Source: RYN-230 sp963837515
GTDB lineage: Bacteria; Actinomycetota; Actinomycetes; Streptosporangiales; Streptosporangiaceae
Length of the DNA: 64,000 nt
Direction of reading: 5' to 3'
NCBI GenBank assembly: GCA_963837515.1
Contig: CAWINT010000012.1
Coordinates: 62,001-126,000 of the forward strand
Made by a program: the position numbers and the translations under genes. Below the pieces are notes generated by a model. That model saw only the letters and a program-made list of their open reading frames with translations. It ran no database searches and had not been told where the DNA came from. Shown piece after piece: positions 8,858-17,644 of this stretch (position 1 is the first letter of the stretch; every line of letters starts with the position of its first letter).

Positions 8858-9342
8858 AGCCCTAGGGTGGTGGCTCGGGTGCGGTCAGCGCTTTGTCGAT
8901 GGTTTCGCTGCATACCCGGAACCGGGTGATCCAGTTCGGTGAACGCGCGGCAGACCAGTGCCCGGGCTCCTTCAGTGCCGTATCCCCGCTCCCAGGCGCT
9001 GCGGCGCAGCCGGTAGCCCAGCTCGGCCACCGCCGTGTCACCGGGAGGGGCGTCGGGCCAGTCCACGATCGCGGTCGGGCCGGGCGCGACGGGCCGCAGT
9101 CCGAACCACCCGATCAGCTCATCGTCCGCCTGGTCCCGGGCCGCCCAGTACCCGAATCCCCGGTGGCGTGCACGGCAGGCCAGGAACCGGGGCAGCACGC
9201 TGGCCTCGATCTCCGCCCGCGACCTGACCGGCCCCAGGTAGCGCATCACCTCTGGATCCGCGTCGAGCGCGAGCAGCCCTCCGGCGTCGTCCTGCGTGAA
9301 CCGCCGCAGCACCATCCGGCCGGTCGCCAGCACAGCATCCAT
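8833..9342 (-). pseudogene. GNAT acetyltransferase (RimJ/RimL-like), 3' frameshifted
   Basis: From ATG 9342 the protein reads as a typical RimJ/RimL-type N-acetyltransferase: MDAVLATGRMVLRRFTQDD, DPEVMRYLG, a GYWAARDQADDELIGWFGL strand and the acetyl-CoA-binding turn ERGYGTEGARALV. After RAFTELD the expected strand (R-V-x-x-E-T-x) continues only in another frame (FRVCSETIDKA), and the normal C-terminal 30-40 residues are replaced by unrelated sequence ending in LQRGLRSE. The lesion is a small indel near 8930. A longer reading from 9468 adds 42 residues with no family match. Either a pseudogene or a protein with an altered tail; I favour pseudogene. Confidence 0.65.
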
Positions 9343-9543
9343 GCCTCGATCGTCTGCTGGCACCCGCCGTGGCGGCAATTCATTTTCCACCGCTCGGCCC
9401 CTTTCACGCTCCAGTCGCGTCCGGTGGACGATGCGCTGGAAACCCGTGATCAACGCCTTCGCCATCACATTCGGTGACCGCTGGCCGGCCGCCGAGACCT
9501 ACTAACCAACAACGCCGGAAACACCGCTCGTGAGATAGACCCG

Positions 9544-9569
9544 GCCCGGTCGCCGGGTGGCGACCGGGC
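9544..9569. terminator. Hairpin, 11-bp perfect stem
   Basis: GCCCGGTCGCC, loop GGGT, GGCGACCGGGC. No T-run follows on either strand, as is common for actinobacterial terminators. It lies upstream of the leftward acetyltransferase relic and about 690 bp after the rightward gene ending at 8857, so its transcript is not obvious. Confidence 0.45.
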
Positions 9570-9689
9570 GGGTCGGGCCGGGGTCTGGCTTGGCTATTTC
9601 TGTGGTGAGTCGAGGAGCTGGGCTTCGAGTGTTGCCCGGCGTAGAGGATGCCGACGGGTCGGGCGCTGGGGATGCCGATGATCTGAAGC

Positions 9690-9725
9690 CTCAGCGCCCC
9701 GCCGGTGGCCCGGCGGGGCGCTGAG
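9690..9725. terminator. Hairpin, 16-bp perfect stem with 4-nt loop
   Basis: Left arm CTCAGCGCCCCGCCGG (9690-9705), loop TGGC, right arm perfectly complementary (9710-9725). It is the strongest stem-loop I noticed in the window. Could be a terminator for an unrecognised transcript or part of a structured RNA; no T-run follows. Confidence 0.45.
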
Positions 9726-10173
9726 ATCGGTGAGGTGCCGGTGGCGGTCGGCAAGGTGCCGGTGTCAGTCGATGACCTCGCTGACCGCGGAGCGGGTGGC
9801 GGCTTCGTTGACGGATTACCCACTTCCCACAGACGGCCAAGGGCCGGGTGGTGCCAGGCGGCGGCCGGTAATCATGCCCAGTTCTGGATGCTGAGCGTCG
9901 GCATCGCAGGCTGAACCGGGATTTCCAGGGGGCGGGCCGGCAGGATGCCCAGGTACACGGTCACCGGCGCGCTGGCGCCGGGCCAGTGCGCCGGATACCG
10001 CCAGCCCAGCGGTGGTGTGGGCGCGGGCGTACGGCGCGGCCGAGATCCCGGAGGTGGCCACGACCCAGAGCTTGACTACACGGTGGTCTCATACCCGCGG
10101 TGGATCTTGGACCGCACGGCGATGATGTTCCGGATCCCGGCAGGCCCGGCGCAGCAGGGAGATGGACGGGGAA

Positions 10174-10187
10174 ATGACATTTGTCAT
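10174..10187 (+). promoter_or_regulatory. Palindromic operator ATGACA-TT-TGTCAT
   Basis: A perfect inverted repeat 60 bp upstream of the ABC ATPase start. Placement in front of an exporter operon that encodes its own NarL-type response regulator suggests the binding site of that regulator (autoregulation). Inferred from position and symmetry only. Confidence 0.55.
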
Positions 10188-10246
10188 CCCGAGCCGGTGA
10201 GGCGCGGCACTGCACGGCGGTACGGCGGCGGGCCACGCTGGTTGCC

Positions 10247-11212
10247 ATGGTTCATCACAACGCTCAGGCCGGGGGGATCGTCCTGTCCCGGCTGTCGAAG
10301 TCCTACGGCCAGGTGCGCGCGGTCCGGTCGGTCGATCTGACGATCGCTGCCGGTGAGACGGTCGCGCTGCTTGGCCCGAACGGCGCGGGCAAGACGACGA
10401 CGATCGACATGATGCTCGGCCTCGCCAGTCCCGACGCCGGGACGGTCTCGGTCTTCGGCCGGCCGCCTGCGGCGGCCGTGCGCGCGGGCTGGGTTGGCGG
10501 CATGCTGCAGACCGGGTCGCTGCTGGAGCAGCTCAAGGTCCGCGAGCTGGTCAGCCTGATGGCCTCGTACTACCCGCACCCGCTGGCTGTCGCAGACGTG
10601 CTGCGGCTGACGGGGGCGGACGAATTCGCGGGCCAGCTGACCACGAAGCTGTCGGGCGGGCAGGCCCAGCGGGTGCGCTTCGCCACCGCGCTGGTCGGCG
10701 ATCCCGACCTGCTAGTGCTGGACGAGCCCACCGCGGGGATCGACGTCGCGGGCAGGCACGAGTTCTGGCAGGCCATGCGCGCGGTCGCCGGGCGCGGCAA
10801 GACTGTGCTGTTCGCCACCCACTACCTGGAGGAGGCGGACGCCTACGCCGACCGGATCGTGCTGATGGCCCGGGGACGCATCATCGCCGACGGGCCGGCC
10901 ACCGAGATCAAGGCGCGGGCGGGCGCCCGCATGATCAGGGCGACGCTGCCCGGCGGCGACCCGGCGGTGCTGGGCGCGCTCCCGGGCGTGGTGAGCGCGG
11001 AGCGGCACGGCGACGCAGTGCTGCTGTCCTGCTCGGATGCTGACACCGCGCTGCGGGCGCTGCTGGGATCGTTCCCTGCCACGCGGGACATCGAGGTTCG
11101 CGGGGGCAGCCTCGAGGAAGCGTTCCTGGAACTGACCGCGGATGACGAAACGGACAGCGCCGTCACCGCAGACGCGGCCACGGGCGCGATCGCCGGAGGA
11201 GTAGCACCATGA
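10247..11212 (+). CDS. ABC-2 exporter ATP-binding protein
   Basis: 321 residues from ATG 10247 (MVHHNAQAGG). Walker A GPNGAGKTT at 43-51, a Q-loop in MLQTGSL, signature LSGGQAQRV, Walker B LLVLDEPTAG and the H-loop ATHYLEEAD are all intact. The C-terminal about 80 residues resemble the DUF4162-like accessory region of drug/lantibiotic exporters. A TTG at 10181 would add 22 residues but overlaps the operator palindrome, so ATG 10247 is preferred. First gene of a four-gene unit: its stop overlaps the permease start (ATGA), followed by a DesK-type kinase and DesR-type regulator. Probably exports a drug, peptide or lipid; substrate unknown. Confidence 0.93.
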   Translation: MVHHNAQAGGIVLSRLSKSYGQVRAVRSVDLTIAAGETVALLGPNGAGKTTTIDMMLGLASPDAGTVSVFGRPPAAAVRAGWVGGMLQTGSLLEQLKVRELVSLMASYYPHPLAVADVLRLTGADEFAGQLTTKLSGGQAQRVRFATALVGDPDLLVLDEPTAGIDVAGRHEFWQAMRAVAGRGKTVLFATHYLEEADAYADRIVLMARGRIIADGPATEIKARAGARMIRATLPGGDPAVLGALPGVVSAERHGDAVLLSCSDADTALRALLGSFPATRDIEVRGGSLEEAFLELTADDETDSAVTADAATGAIAGGVAP

Positions 11213-11940
11213 CCACCGCCACCCACCTCAGGTATGAGCTTGTCCGCTCATTCCGCAACCGAATCTTCTATGGAGTGACCCTGGTGCTGCCGCTGGTCCT
11301 GTTCTACGCGGTGGCCTCGGGCCAGCGCAGCGCGACCATGGACGGGATCAGTTTCCCGCTGTACTTCATGACCGCGATGGCGGTGTACGGCGCGATGTTT
11401 GCGGCGGTCTCGCCAGGGGCGCGCATCGCGCGCGACAGGTCCGGCGGGTGGACCCGGCAGCAGCGGCTCACACCGCTGCGGGCCCGCACCGACATCGCGG
11501 CCAAGGTGCTCACCGCCTACCTGATCGCCCTGCCGAGCGTGGTGCTGGTGTTCCTGGCCGGCGCGTCACTCGGGGTGCGGCTGGACGCGGCGCAGTGGCT
11601 GGAGATAGGCGGGCTGCTGCTGGCCGGGCTGGCGCCGTTCATCGCCCTGGGCATCGTGCTGGGATACCTGCTCCGCGCCGACACGCTGACGCCGGCCATC
11701 GGCGGGATCGTTGTGCTGTTCGCGCTCGTCGGCGGGGTGTACGGCTTCCAGCTTGCGCATTCCGGCCCGCTGTTCGACGTCATGAAGGCGGCGCCATCGT
11801 ACTGGCTGGTGCAGGCCGGCAAGACCGCGTTCGGCGGCGGCAGTTGGCCCGCCCAGGGCTGGATCGTGATCGCTGCCTGGACCGTGATCCTCGTCGCGGC
11901 CGCCGCGCTCGCCTACCGGCGGTCCGCGGCTCGGGGCTGA
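11209..11940 (+). CDS. ABC-2 type transporter permease
   Basis: 243 residues, six predicted membrane helices in the ABC-2 pattern (helix 1 at FYGVTLVLPLVLFYAVASG, last helix IVIAAWTVILVAAAALAY). The cytoplasmic RDRSGGWTRQQRLTPL segment after helix 2 is characteristic of these permeases. GGAGG precedes ATG 11209, which overlaps the ATPase stop by 4 nt. Partner of the ATPase at 10247; a homodimer of this protein would form the channel. Confidence 0.9.
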   Translation: MTTATHLRYELVRSFRNRIFYGVTLVLPLVLFYAVASGQRSATMDGISFPLYFMTAMAVYGAMFAAVSPGARIARDRSGGWTRQQRLTPLRARTDIAAKVLTAYLIALPSVVLVFLAGASLGVRLDAAQWLEIGGLLLAGLAPFIALGIVLGYLLRADTLTPAIGGIVVLFALVGGVYGFQLAHSGPLFDVMKAAPSYWLVQAGKTAFGGGSWPAQGWIVIAAWTVILVAAAALAYRRSAARG

Positions 11941-11945
11941 CCACA

Positions 11946-13205
11946 ATGGGCCAGTCCCCGGTACCGTGGACAAATGTGAGCGACGAGGTCACGCGGCACA
12001 GCGAAGCCGAGGCCGAGTGGGTGGCGGCTCAGTCCAGGTGGACGCGAAGCTGGCGAAGGGCCGCCATGCTGGCGATCCCGCTCGTGTACCTGATATTCGT
12101 GGTCGTCTCGGTCCGGCAGAACTCGTACGGCGCCGCAGCGGTCGCCGGCTACGTGCTGCTGGCCGCGTTTGCCGCGTGCTGGCTCGTCACGCCCGCCATG
12201 CTGTCGCCAGACTCGAGCGGGCCGCGGTTCTGGGCCTGGTACGCACTCCTGGTGGCGCTGGCAGTGGCGGAACTGCCGTTCGCTCGCGCCGCAGGCTTCG
12301 TTCTGTTCGTGTTCATCACGCTGCTCACCGTGGCGCGCCTGGGTGCCCGCGCGGCCCCGTTTGTGGCCGCGATGGCAGTGGCGGCGCTGCTGGTCCCGGT
12401 CGCGGTCGGGTCCTGGCACGTCAGCCTGGCCAAGTCGTTCGCCGACGTCACCCCCGTCGCGATCCCGGTCGTCGCGATCGCGATGGCCGCGACGATGCAG
12501 GTGGTGCGCGCCAACCAGGCGCTCGCCGAAACCCGTGCCGAGCTGGCGCGGCTGGCCGCGGAGAACGAGCGGATCCGGATCGCCCGCGACTTGCACGACC
12601 TGCTCGGCCACTCGCTGACCACGATCACGGTGAAAGCCGGCCTGGCGCGCCGGCTCGGGCCGACCAATCCCGCCGGGGCGGTGGACCAGATCACCGAGGT
12701 CGAGGAACTCTGCCGAAGGGTGCTCACTGAGGTCCGGGCCGCGGTGTCCGGTTACCGCGAGGTCACCCTGGCCAGCGAGCTCGCCCGCGGCCGGGAGCTG
12801 CTGCGGGTCTCCGGGATCGCCGCTGACCTCCCCACGGCCACCGACGTTGCCGATCCAGCCCACCAGGAGCTGTTCGGCTGGGCCGTGCGGGAGGGCCTGA
12901 CCAACGTCATCCGCCACTCGCGGGCTCGTTCATGTGCGGTACGGGTATCCGCTTCCTGCGTCGAGATCATCGACGACGGTTACGGATCTGATGCCCCTCC
13001 CGGAAACGGGCTGCGCGGGCTGCGGGAGCGGGCAGCTGCCGCCGGCGGTGGCGTGGAAGCCGGGCCGGTGCAGCCCGCGGGCTGGCGGCTGCGGGTGTGG
13101 GTGCCCGCGGTGGACGCCCCGCCCGCCGCAGGCGGGACCGCCCCGCCGGCCCGCAACACCAGGGCAGCCGGGCGGAGCCTGCTCCCGGCTCCGCAAGGGC
13201 AGTGA
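11946..13205 (+). CDS. Sensor histidine kinase, DesK/NarX-like (HisKA_3)
   Basis: 419 residues. N-terminal half has five or six hydrophobic helices with little extracytoplasmic sequence, as in intramembrane or membrane-state sensors of the DesK group. The phosphoacceptor lies in ARDLHDLLGHSL (His about residue 217), followed by the HATPase_c elements GLTNVIRHS (N box) and a GNGLRGLRER G box. The C-terminal 35 residues are Pro/Ala-rich and probably disordered. Five bases separate it from the permease stop, and its stop overlaps the response-regulator GTG. GTG 11976 is an alternative start. Presumably senses the exporter's substrate or membrane stress. Confidence 0.92.
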   Translation: MGQSPVPWTNVSDEVTRHSEAEAEWVAAQSRWTRSWRRAAMLAIPLVYLIFVVVSVRQNSYGAAAVAGYVLLAAFAACWLVTPAMLSPDSSGPRFWAWYALLVALAVAELPFARAAGFVLFVFITLLTVARLGARAAPFVAAMAVAALLVPVAVGSWHVSLAKSFADVTPVAIPVVAIAMAATMQVVRANQALAETRAELARLAAENERIRIARDLHDLLGHSLTTITVKAGLARRLGPTNPAGAVDQITEVEELCRRVLTEVRAAVSGYREVTLASELARGRELLRVSGIAADLPTATDVADPAHQELFGWAVREGLTNVIRHSRARSCAVRVSASCVEIIDDGYGSDAPPGNGLRGLRERAAAAGGGVEAGPVQPAGWRLRVWVPAVDAPPAAGGTAPPARNTRAAGRSLLPAPQGQ

Positions 13206-13813
13206 CGTTGATCCGGCTGCTGCTCGCCGACGACCAGGAGCTCATCCGCAGCGCGCTCGCCGTGATGCTCGGGCTGGAAGAGGACTTCGAGGTCGTCGCG
13301 TCGGTCGGCCGCGGCGACGAGGTGGCTGCCGCGGCCAGAGAACACCACCCGGACGTGGCCCTGCTGGACATCGAGATGCCTGGGCTCGACGGCCTGGCCG
13401 CCGCAGGAGTTCTCGCTCACGAAGCGCCGCAGTGCCGGTCGGTCATCCTCACTACGTTCGGCCGCCCCGGCTATCTGCGCCGGGCGATGGAGTCAGGGGC
13501 CAGAGGTTTCGTGGTCAAGGACGCCCCGCCCGAGCAGCTTGCCGCCACGATCCGCCGGGTCGCAGCGGGAGAGCGCGTCGTTGACCCGGGACTTGCCGCC
13601 GAGTCGCTGGCCGCTGGGGCGTCACCGCTGACCGCCCGGGAACGCGACGTCCTGGTCGCCGCCAAGCCGGGAGCTACCGTTTCGGAGATAGCCAGGAAGC
13701 TGTTCCTGTCCGAGGGGACCGTCCGCAACTACCTGTCCGCCGCGATCGCCAAGACCGGGACGCGCAACCGTTCCGAGGCGGTGCGGCTAGCCGAGGAACG
13801 AGGCTGGCTCTGA
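13202..13813 (+). CDS. NarL/DesR-family response regulator
   Basis: 203 residues from GTG 13202, which overlaps the kinase stop (GTGA). Receiver domain: acidic pair DD at 10-11, phosphoacceptor Asp56 in VALLDIEMPG, T/K positions in ILTTFG and FVVKD. C-terminal LuxR/GerE helix-turn-helix: LTARERDVLVAAKPGATVSEIARKL with recognition helix SEGTVRNYLS. Cognate to the kinase at 11946. The ATGACA-TT-TGTCAT palindrome at 10174 is the best candidate target. Last gene of the operon; a hairpin follows 38 bp after the stop. Confidence 0.93.
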   Translation: MTLIRLLLADDQELIRSALAVMLGLEEDFEVVASVGRGDEVAAAAREHHPDVALLDIEMPGLDGLAAAGVLAHEAPQCRSVILTTFGRPGYLRRAMESGARGFVVKDAPPEQLAATIRRVAAGERVVDPGLAAESLAAGASPLTARERDVLVAAKPGATVSEIARKLFLSEGTVRNYLSAAIAKTGTRNRSEAVRLAEERGWL

Positions 13814-13851
13814 CGCCTCGGCTTTCAGCCGCGGTACGGTGCAGGTCAAGC

Positions 13852-13870
13852 GGCCAGCTTCCGGCTGGCC
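13852..13870 (+). terminator. Stem-loop after the two-component genes
   Basis: GGCCAGC, loop TTCCG, GCTGGCC, starting 38 bp after the response-regulator stop at 13813. A short GC stem without a U-tract; position fits an operon end. Confidence 0.4.
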
Positions 13871-13904
13871 CAGACGCTGAACCACGACCTCGACGACCGC
13901 TACA

Positions 13905-14073
13905 AAGGACGCCTGGATCCGCAGCGAGCTTGGGGCGCTGCAGCGGTTGACCGGCGAGCACCTGGCTGCCGCCAGCAGCGACCAGCAAGCACTTGAGCGG
14001 TGGCGCAGCCTCGGCGAACGCTCCGGCCAGGCGCACGCGCTGAATGAGCTCGGCCTTGTACAGCAGGTCACCG
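13905..14073 (+). pseudogene. TPR fragment from an AfsR/NB-ARC-type regulator
   Basis: One frame encodes DAWIRSELGALQRLTGEHLAA, then QQALERWRSLGERSGQAHALNELG, the alternating helices of the TPR part of SARP/NB-ARC regulators, without start, ATPase or DNA-binding parts and ending in unrelated sequence. I read it as debris of a larger gene. Confidence 0.45.
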
Positions 14074-14188
14074 TCAGCACCCGGCGCCCAGCGCATCCAG
14101 CAAATGCTGCTCAGCCATCACGTCAGGACAGCCTGACCCGGACCAGGCTCTCGCATGAGGCGGCAGCCCCGTCCGGTCGGCGGCTATG

Positions 14189-14212
14189 AGCCATGAGCGC
14201 GCGTTCATGGCT
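14189..14212. promoter_or_regulatory. 24-bp near-perfect palindrome
   Basis: AGCCATGA, then GCGCGCGT, then TCATGGCT: 22 of 24 positions are symmetric. It sits in an otherwise gene-free stretch (14074-14349) downstream of the leftward DUF1003 gene. Could be that gene's terminator stem or an orphan operator. Confidence 0.35.
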
Positions 14213-14349
14213 GGGCGGGTGGGCAGAAGCCGACCTGCAGGTCCGCTCGCTCGTCGCCTCACCCCGGTGGCCGCGCCCTTCCCGCCCCAGCCGTCCGGTC
14301 GTGCCCGCGGAGCCCGGCCCGGCGCTCTCCTGCCGGCCATCATGACCCG

Positions 14350-14757
14350 TTACCGGGCGGAGTCCCCGATCACCCGGCTGTGCAGCTCGGTGGTGAGCCG
14401 GTGGATCTCCCGGGTCAGCTGCGTGTTGGTCTTGAGTTCCAGCTCCTGCTCGGTGAAGTCGTGATCCGCCTTGGCCTGCTGGAACGCCGCCTGCCGGTTC
14501 TGGCCGATCATGACAAACGTGGACAGGAAGATCGCTTCCAGCGACACGATGAGCGTCAGCGTCGGCCACGGCTTGGACTCGAGGAACAGCATCCAGACGG
14601 TGAACAGTGCGACGTGGAGGTAGACGAAATTCATCGACCCCGCGAAACCGGTGATCCAGTCAGCGATCCGCAGCTGAATGTCGGCGGCCCGCCGCGCATG
14701 TTCCTCCAGGACGACGGGGTGGCGCTGGAGTCTGGCCGACCGGTCAAGTCTGGTCAT
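14350..14757 (-). CDS. DUF1003 membrane protein
   Basis: 135 residues from ATG 14757, which has AGGAGG 7 nt upstream. Two adjacent membrane helices (ITGFAGSMNFVYLHVALFTVWML and TLIVSLEAIFLSTFVMIGQNRQ) followed by a long charged amphipathic tail (QAKADHDFTEQELELKTN) are the standard DUF1003 layout; the family's function is unknown. The reading frame continues upstream without a stop but that extension contains an unrelated repetitive Leu/Ser/Gly stretch (see 14862). It stands alone, convergent with nothing recognisable. Confidence 0.85.
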   Translation of the reverse strand: MTRLDRSARLQRHPVVLEEHARRAADIQLRIADWITGFAGSMNFVYLHVALFTVWMLFLESKPWPTLTLIVSLEAIFLSTFVMIGQNRQAAFQQAKADHDFTEQELELKTNTQLTREIHRLTTELHSRVIGDSAR

Positions 14758-14861
14758 CGTGGTGCCTCCTATCGGCTCAGCCCGCGTCCATCTCGCTGAC
14801 CGGGTGCCGCCCGGCCTGCTCTGGCGCAGCTGGACGCCCGTCACGATCTGGGAGATACCGT

Positions 14862-14903
14862 AAACCAGCCCGGACAGGCCGGAAACCAGCCCGGACAGGC
14901 CGA
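14862..14903. repeat. 21-bp tandem duplication, two copies
   Basis: AAACCAGCCCGGACAGGCCG-G/A occurs twice back to back. It lies upstream of the DUF1003 start. On the minus strand the frame open into DUF1003 would read GLSGLVSGLSGLVYG here, but I see no independent gene. Confidence 0.6.
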
Positions 14904-15063
14904 GCAGCCGCGCGAGCGGTGACCGCGCCGGTGCCAGGCGAACAGCACCACGCCCCAGCGGCATGACACCACGTTGAACCGATGAAGCCCTCCACCCCCC
15001 GCGGGTGCCGTCCTTGTTCACCGTCACCGGCCACGAGCTCGCGCGGCAGGTGCTCACCGACAA

Positions 15064-16072
15064 CGTGCGGTCTTCCTCGGCCGGCTATGCGGCGACCATT
15101 CGGGCAGGTCATGGGCCGGACGATCCTTGAGTCGCGGGGGCGCGCCGCTTGGCTAAATTTTGCGTCAGCTACCAGCCCTTTCGCAGCAAGATAAGCTCGG
15201 TCCGCGGCGGCTCTTGTGATTTGCTATAGTCAATACGACACCTTGACCCACCATAGCCCGCGTTGGCGCTGCTCTGTCAGTAGCGCGGATCTGGCCCGCC
15301 CTTAGGAAGAAACTCGATCCTTCTGGATCCAAACCATATAGATGCTGGCACGCCCTTTGCCGTGGGTGTTCGTGTTCTCGGTCACCGCGACCCTGGTCAT
15401 CGGCGCCCAGCAGTAAAGGTCGGTGATTGTGCCGGGCGCCGAGGTGGTGACGGTTGCTTGCGGCCCTGGCCCTGATCCGCAGCTTGCAGACGAAAACGTT
15501 CGCCTCCATTCGGCTGGCGCCGACGCTGTCGGCTCTCGCCGGGCGGGCCGCCGCATCATTGACGACCAGTATCCCCGGCCGTGCACAGCAGACCGGCGGC
15601 CGAGCGCCCCGCTGCCATCCGAGTGTTGGGCGGTTGTATGGCCGCACCGCCCAGGCGACCTGGCAGCAACTCGCTCTAGGCCGGCTGCCGCGCGCCGCCG
15701 ACGGCGCTGTGATCGTGCTGCGGGTCGGCGTGGGCGACCCGCTTCAGCAGGGAGCCCCGGTCGCCGACCTGGACGGCGGGGAGGTGGCCGACGCCTCGGT
15801 CCTGGCCGGGCTGGACGATCCTATGAATCCGCCTTCCAATCCCCCATGGTCCTGCTGCGCGACGAACCCTGCTCACCACCCTGCGCAGCGCCGCACCACC
15901 GGCACCCGATCACCCGTCGGCTCCGGCGCGCCGCAGAACTCGGCGCCGCCAACTTCCCCATGATCTGGCATGAGGCGACCAGCGAGAAAGCAGGATAAGC
16001 CAGGAGCCGGGCGATTCTCGGCCGAGGCCGAAGACATGGCGGAACCGAGGCTGCCACCCTTCGCGTCACCGT
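15064..16072. other. Remnant-rich region with no firm gene
   Basis: About 1 kb between DUF1003 and the lipid kinase. Apart from the low-confidence small frame at 15302-15586, I see only pieces. Plus-strand 15007-15129 encodes LFTVTGHELARQVLTDN, reminiscent of a cytochrome P450 N-terminal region. Plus-strand near 15670-15810 encodes LRVGVGDPLQQGAPVADLDG, reminiscent of DUF2254 membrane proteins. Neither has a start, length or continuous frame. Confidence 0.35.
15302..15586 (-). CDS. Possible small secreted-type protein, unknown
   Basis: The C-terminal 55 residues (GPQATVTTSAPGTITDLYCWAP ... TNTHGKGRASIYMVWIQKDRV) have the Thr/Ser/Ala-rich, low-Arg composition of a genuine exported domain and differ from the Arg/Pro-rich noise around them. 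The N-terminal part does not look like a signal peptide, so the true 5' end may be in another frame, i.e. the gene may be broken. No family recognised. Confidence 0.35.
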   Translation of the reverse strand: MHGRGYWSSMMRRPARREPTASAPAEWRRTFSSASCGSGPGPQATVTTSAPGTITDLYCWAPMTRVAVTENTNTHGKGRASIYMVWIQKDRVSS

Positions 16073-17431
16073 CTACCGTGGCCGCGGGCTTAACTCTTTG
16101 TCTGGCTGGGCGGGGACTGGTTCGCCGGGTGGCTGGGTGCGGAAGGAGGCGAGCCGCCGCAGTCGCGGCCACTCCAGGGATGGCTTGAGGGCGGGAATGC
16201 CGGGACGCTGCCTGGGCACGACTACCCGTAGCGCCTGGGGGCGGATGGTGCAGTGCACCGGCGTGGGCAGCATGACCGTTTCGCCGTCGATGCCAACCGG
16301 TATCTGCGGCGTGTTGGCGTCAACGGTGACCCGCCCGGCGGTGAGCACGGTCACTCCCGTGCCGTGCCTGCGGCGGATGAGCCCGGCTGCCTGCTGGGCG
16401 TTGTCCACCCGGATGGCGACCACCCCGAGGGTGCCGGCATCGAGCCGGGCACGTCGGCCCAGGCCGGCCACGTCGCCCATGCCGTATGGGTCGTTGCTGA
16501 CCAGGAGCGCCTGCGGGCCCTCGATCAGGGTGCCTGCGGCATGGGCGGTCAGGTGGGCCCCTTGGTGGCCGTTGAGCAGGTCGGGCAGCAGCTGCAACGT
16601 GGTGCCCCGCTTGTCGTCGCGGTAGGCCGGGCTACGCACCACCTCGGCGTAGGCGCCGAACGAGGCGTTGTTGACGAACGTGCGGTCGGCTATGACGCCC
16701 AGGTCCACCCGCAGTTCCTCCCCGTCGGTGAGCCCATTCAGGCAGGTCGCGGGGTCTTCACGGTCCAGGCCCAGGTCGAGGGCGAAGTGGTTGCGGGTGC
16801 CAGCGCTAATCACCAGGAACGGCAGGCCGTGCTCGGCAGCGATACCGGCCACCAGCGCCTGGGTCCCATCCCCGCCGGCCACCCCGAGCAGGTCGGCGCC
16901 ATCGGCCACCGCCTGGCGGGCCAGCGCGGCCACGTCCACCATCCCCGGGCCCTCAAGCAACGCCACCTCGGCGCCCAGCTTCTGCGCCTTTGCGGCCAGC
17001 CCGAACTTGGTGACCTTCCCGCCACCCGACCTCGGATTCATGATCAAAAACGGCCGCTGCGGGCGTGCCGCCGGCACGGTGGGCATGGCCGTGTCCTGGC
17101 CGTCAGTGCCCAGCGCGGCTCGCGCGGCCACGGCCGCCAGTAGCATCAGCGCCACCGCCACCACGGCAACCCACACCAGGTGGTGCCAGGCAAAGGCCAC
17201 CAGGATGAGTACCGGCGCGGCGATCACCAGGACCAGCGCGAGCCACCGGAGCAGGCCGCGGTTAGCCAGGAACCAGTACCCGCCCGCGAGCACGGCGCAC
17301 ACGCCGATCACGGTGAACACGATCAGCGCCAGGCTGCTGCGCCACCCGGCGACCGCGAGGACCAGCATCACCGCGGCGAGTATCAGGGCGAACGAGGTGC
17401 GGGCGAGCCAGCGCCGGGTCGTCACAGTCAT
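16073..17431 (-). CDS. Diacylglycerol kinase-family lipid kinase with N-terminal membrane domain
   Basis: 452 residues from ATG 17431. Four hydrophobic helices (about 12-105) precede a DAGK catalytic domain: NPRSGGGK nucleotide loop at 132-139, GGDGT at 186-190, SAGTRNHFALDLG, and a YegS/BmrU-like C-terminal beta domain with VGIDGE. The membrane anchor plus DAGK domain is common in actinobacteria and suggests phosphorylation of a membrane lipid (diacylglycerol, polyprenol or sphingoid-like). Upstream GGGAGG is about 10 nt from the ATG. Not obviously in an operon. Confidence 0.9.
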   Translation of the reverse strand: MTVTTRRWLARTSFALILAAVMLVLAVAGWRSSLALIVFTVIGVCAVLAGGYWFLANRGLLRWLALVLVIAAPVLILVAFAWHHLVWVAVVAVALMLLAAVAARAALGTDGQDTAMPTVPAARPQRPFLIMNPRSGGGKVTKFGLAAKAQKLGAEVALLEGPGMVDVAALARQAVADGADLLGVAGGDGTQALVAGIAAEHGLPFLVISAGTRNHFALDLGLDREDPATCLNGLTDGEELRVDLGVIADRTFVNNASFGAYAEVVRSPAYRDDKRGTTLQLLPDLLNGHQGAHLTAHAAGTLIEGPQALLVSNDPYGMGDVAGLGRRARLDAGTLGVVAIRVDNAQQAAGLIRRRHGTGVTVLTAGRVTVDANTPQIPVGIDGETVMLPTPVHCTIRPQALRVVVPRQRPGIPALKPSLEWPRLRRLASFRTQPPGEPVPAQPDKELSPRPR

Positions 17432-17644
17432 CAGGAGCCACCTCCCAAAGGAAGTACGTCACGCGGCCAAGGTCACCGTGTTGATCGGCGCGGGACTGAT
17501 CGCCACACCGATCGCGAACGTCGATACCTAGCTAATCCCCTGGGCCATACCTCGTCCTTCCCGGGGTGGACACCGATCTCTGCTCCCCGGCGGAATGGTG
17601 AGAGCACTTTGCCCGTAGATCGCTCCGCGCTGATGGGCGGATGT

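Larger units (their letters stand above)
9470..10173. other. Gene-free region with two strong hairpins
   Basis: About 700 bp without a convincing gene. Short frames exist on both strands but have no start signal and no family match. It contains two GC-rich perfect hairpins (listed separately) and ends at the operator before the ABC transporter operon. Confidence 0.5.

Noticed and set aside
9816..10061. Minus-strand 81-residue frame before the ABC operon
   Set aside because: No ribosome site, no recognisable family, Pro/Gly/Arg-rich composition typical of noise.
15007..15129. Cytochrome P450 fragment
   Set aside because: Only about 20 residues look similar, with no heme-binding or I-helix motif; mentioned as a possibility in the regional note only.
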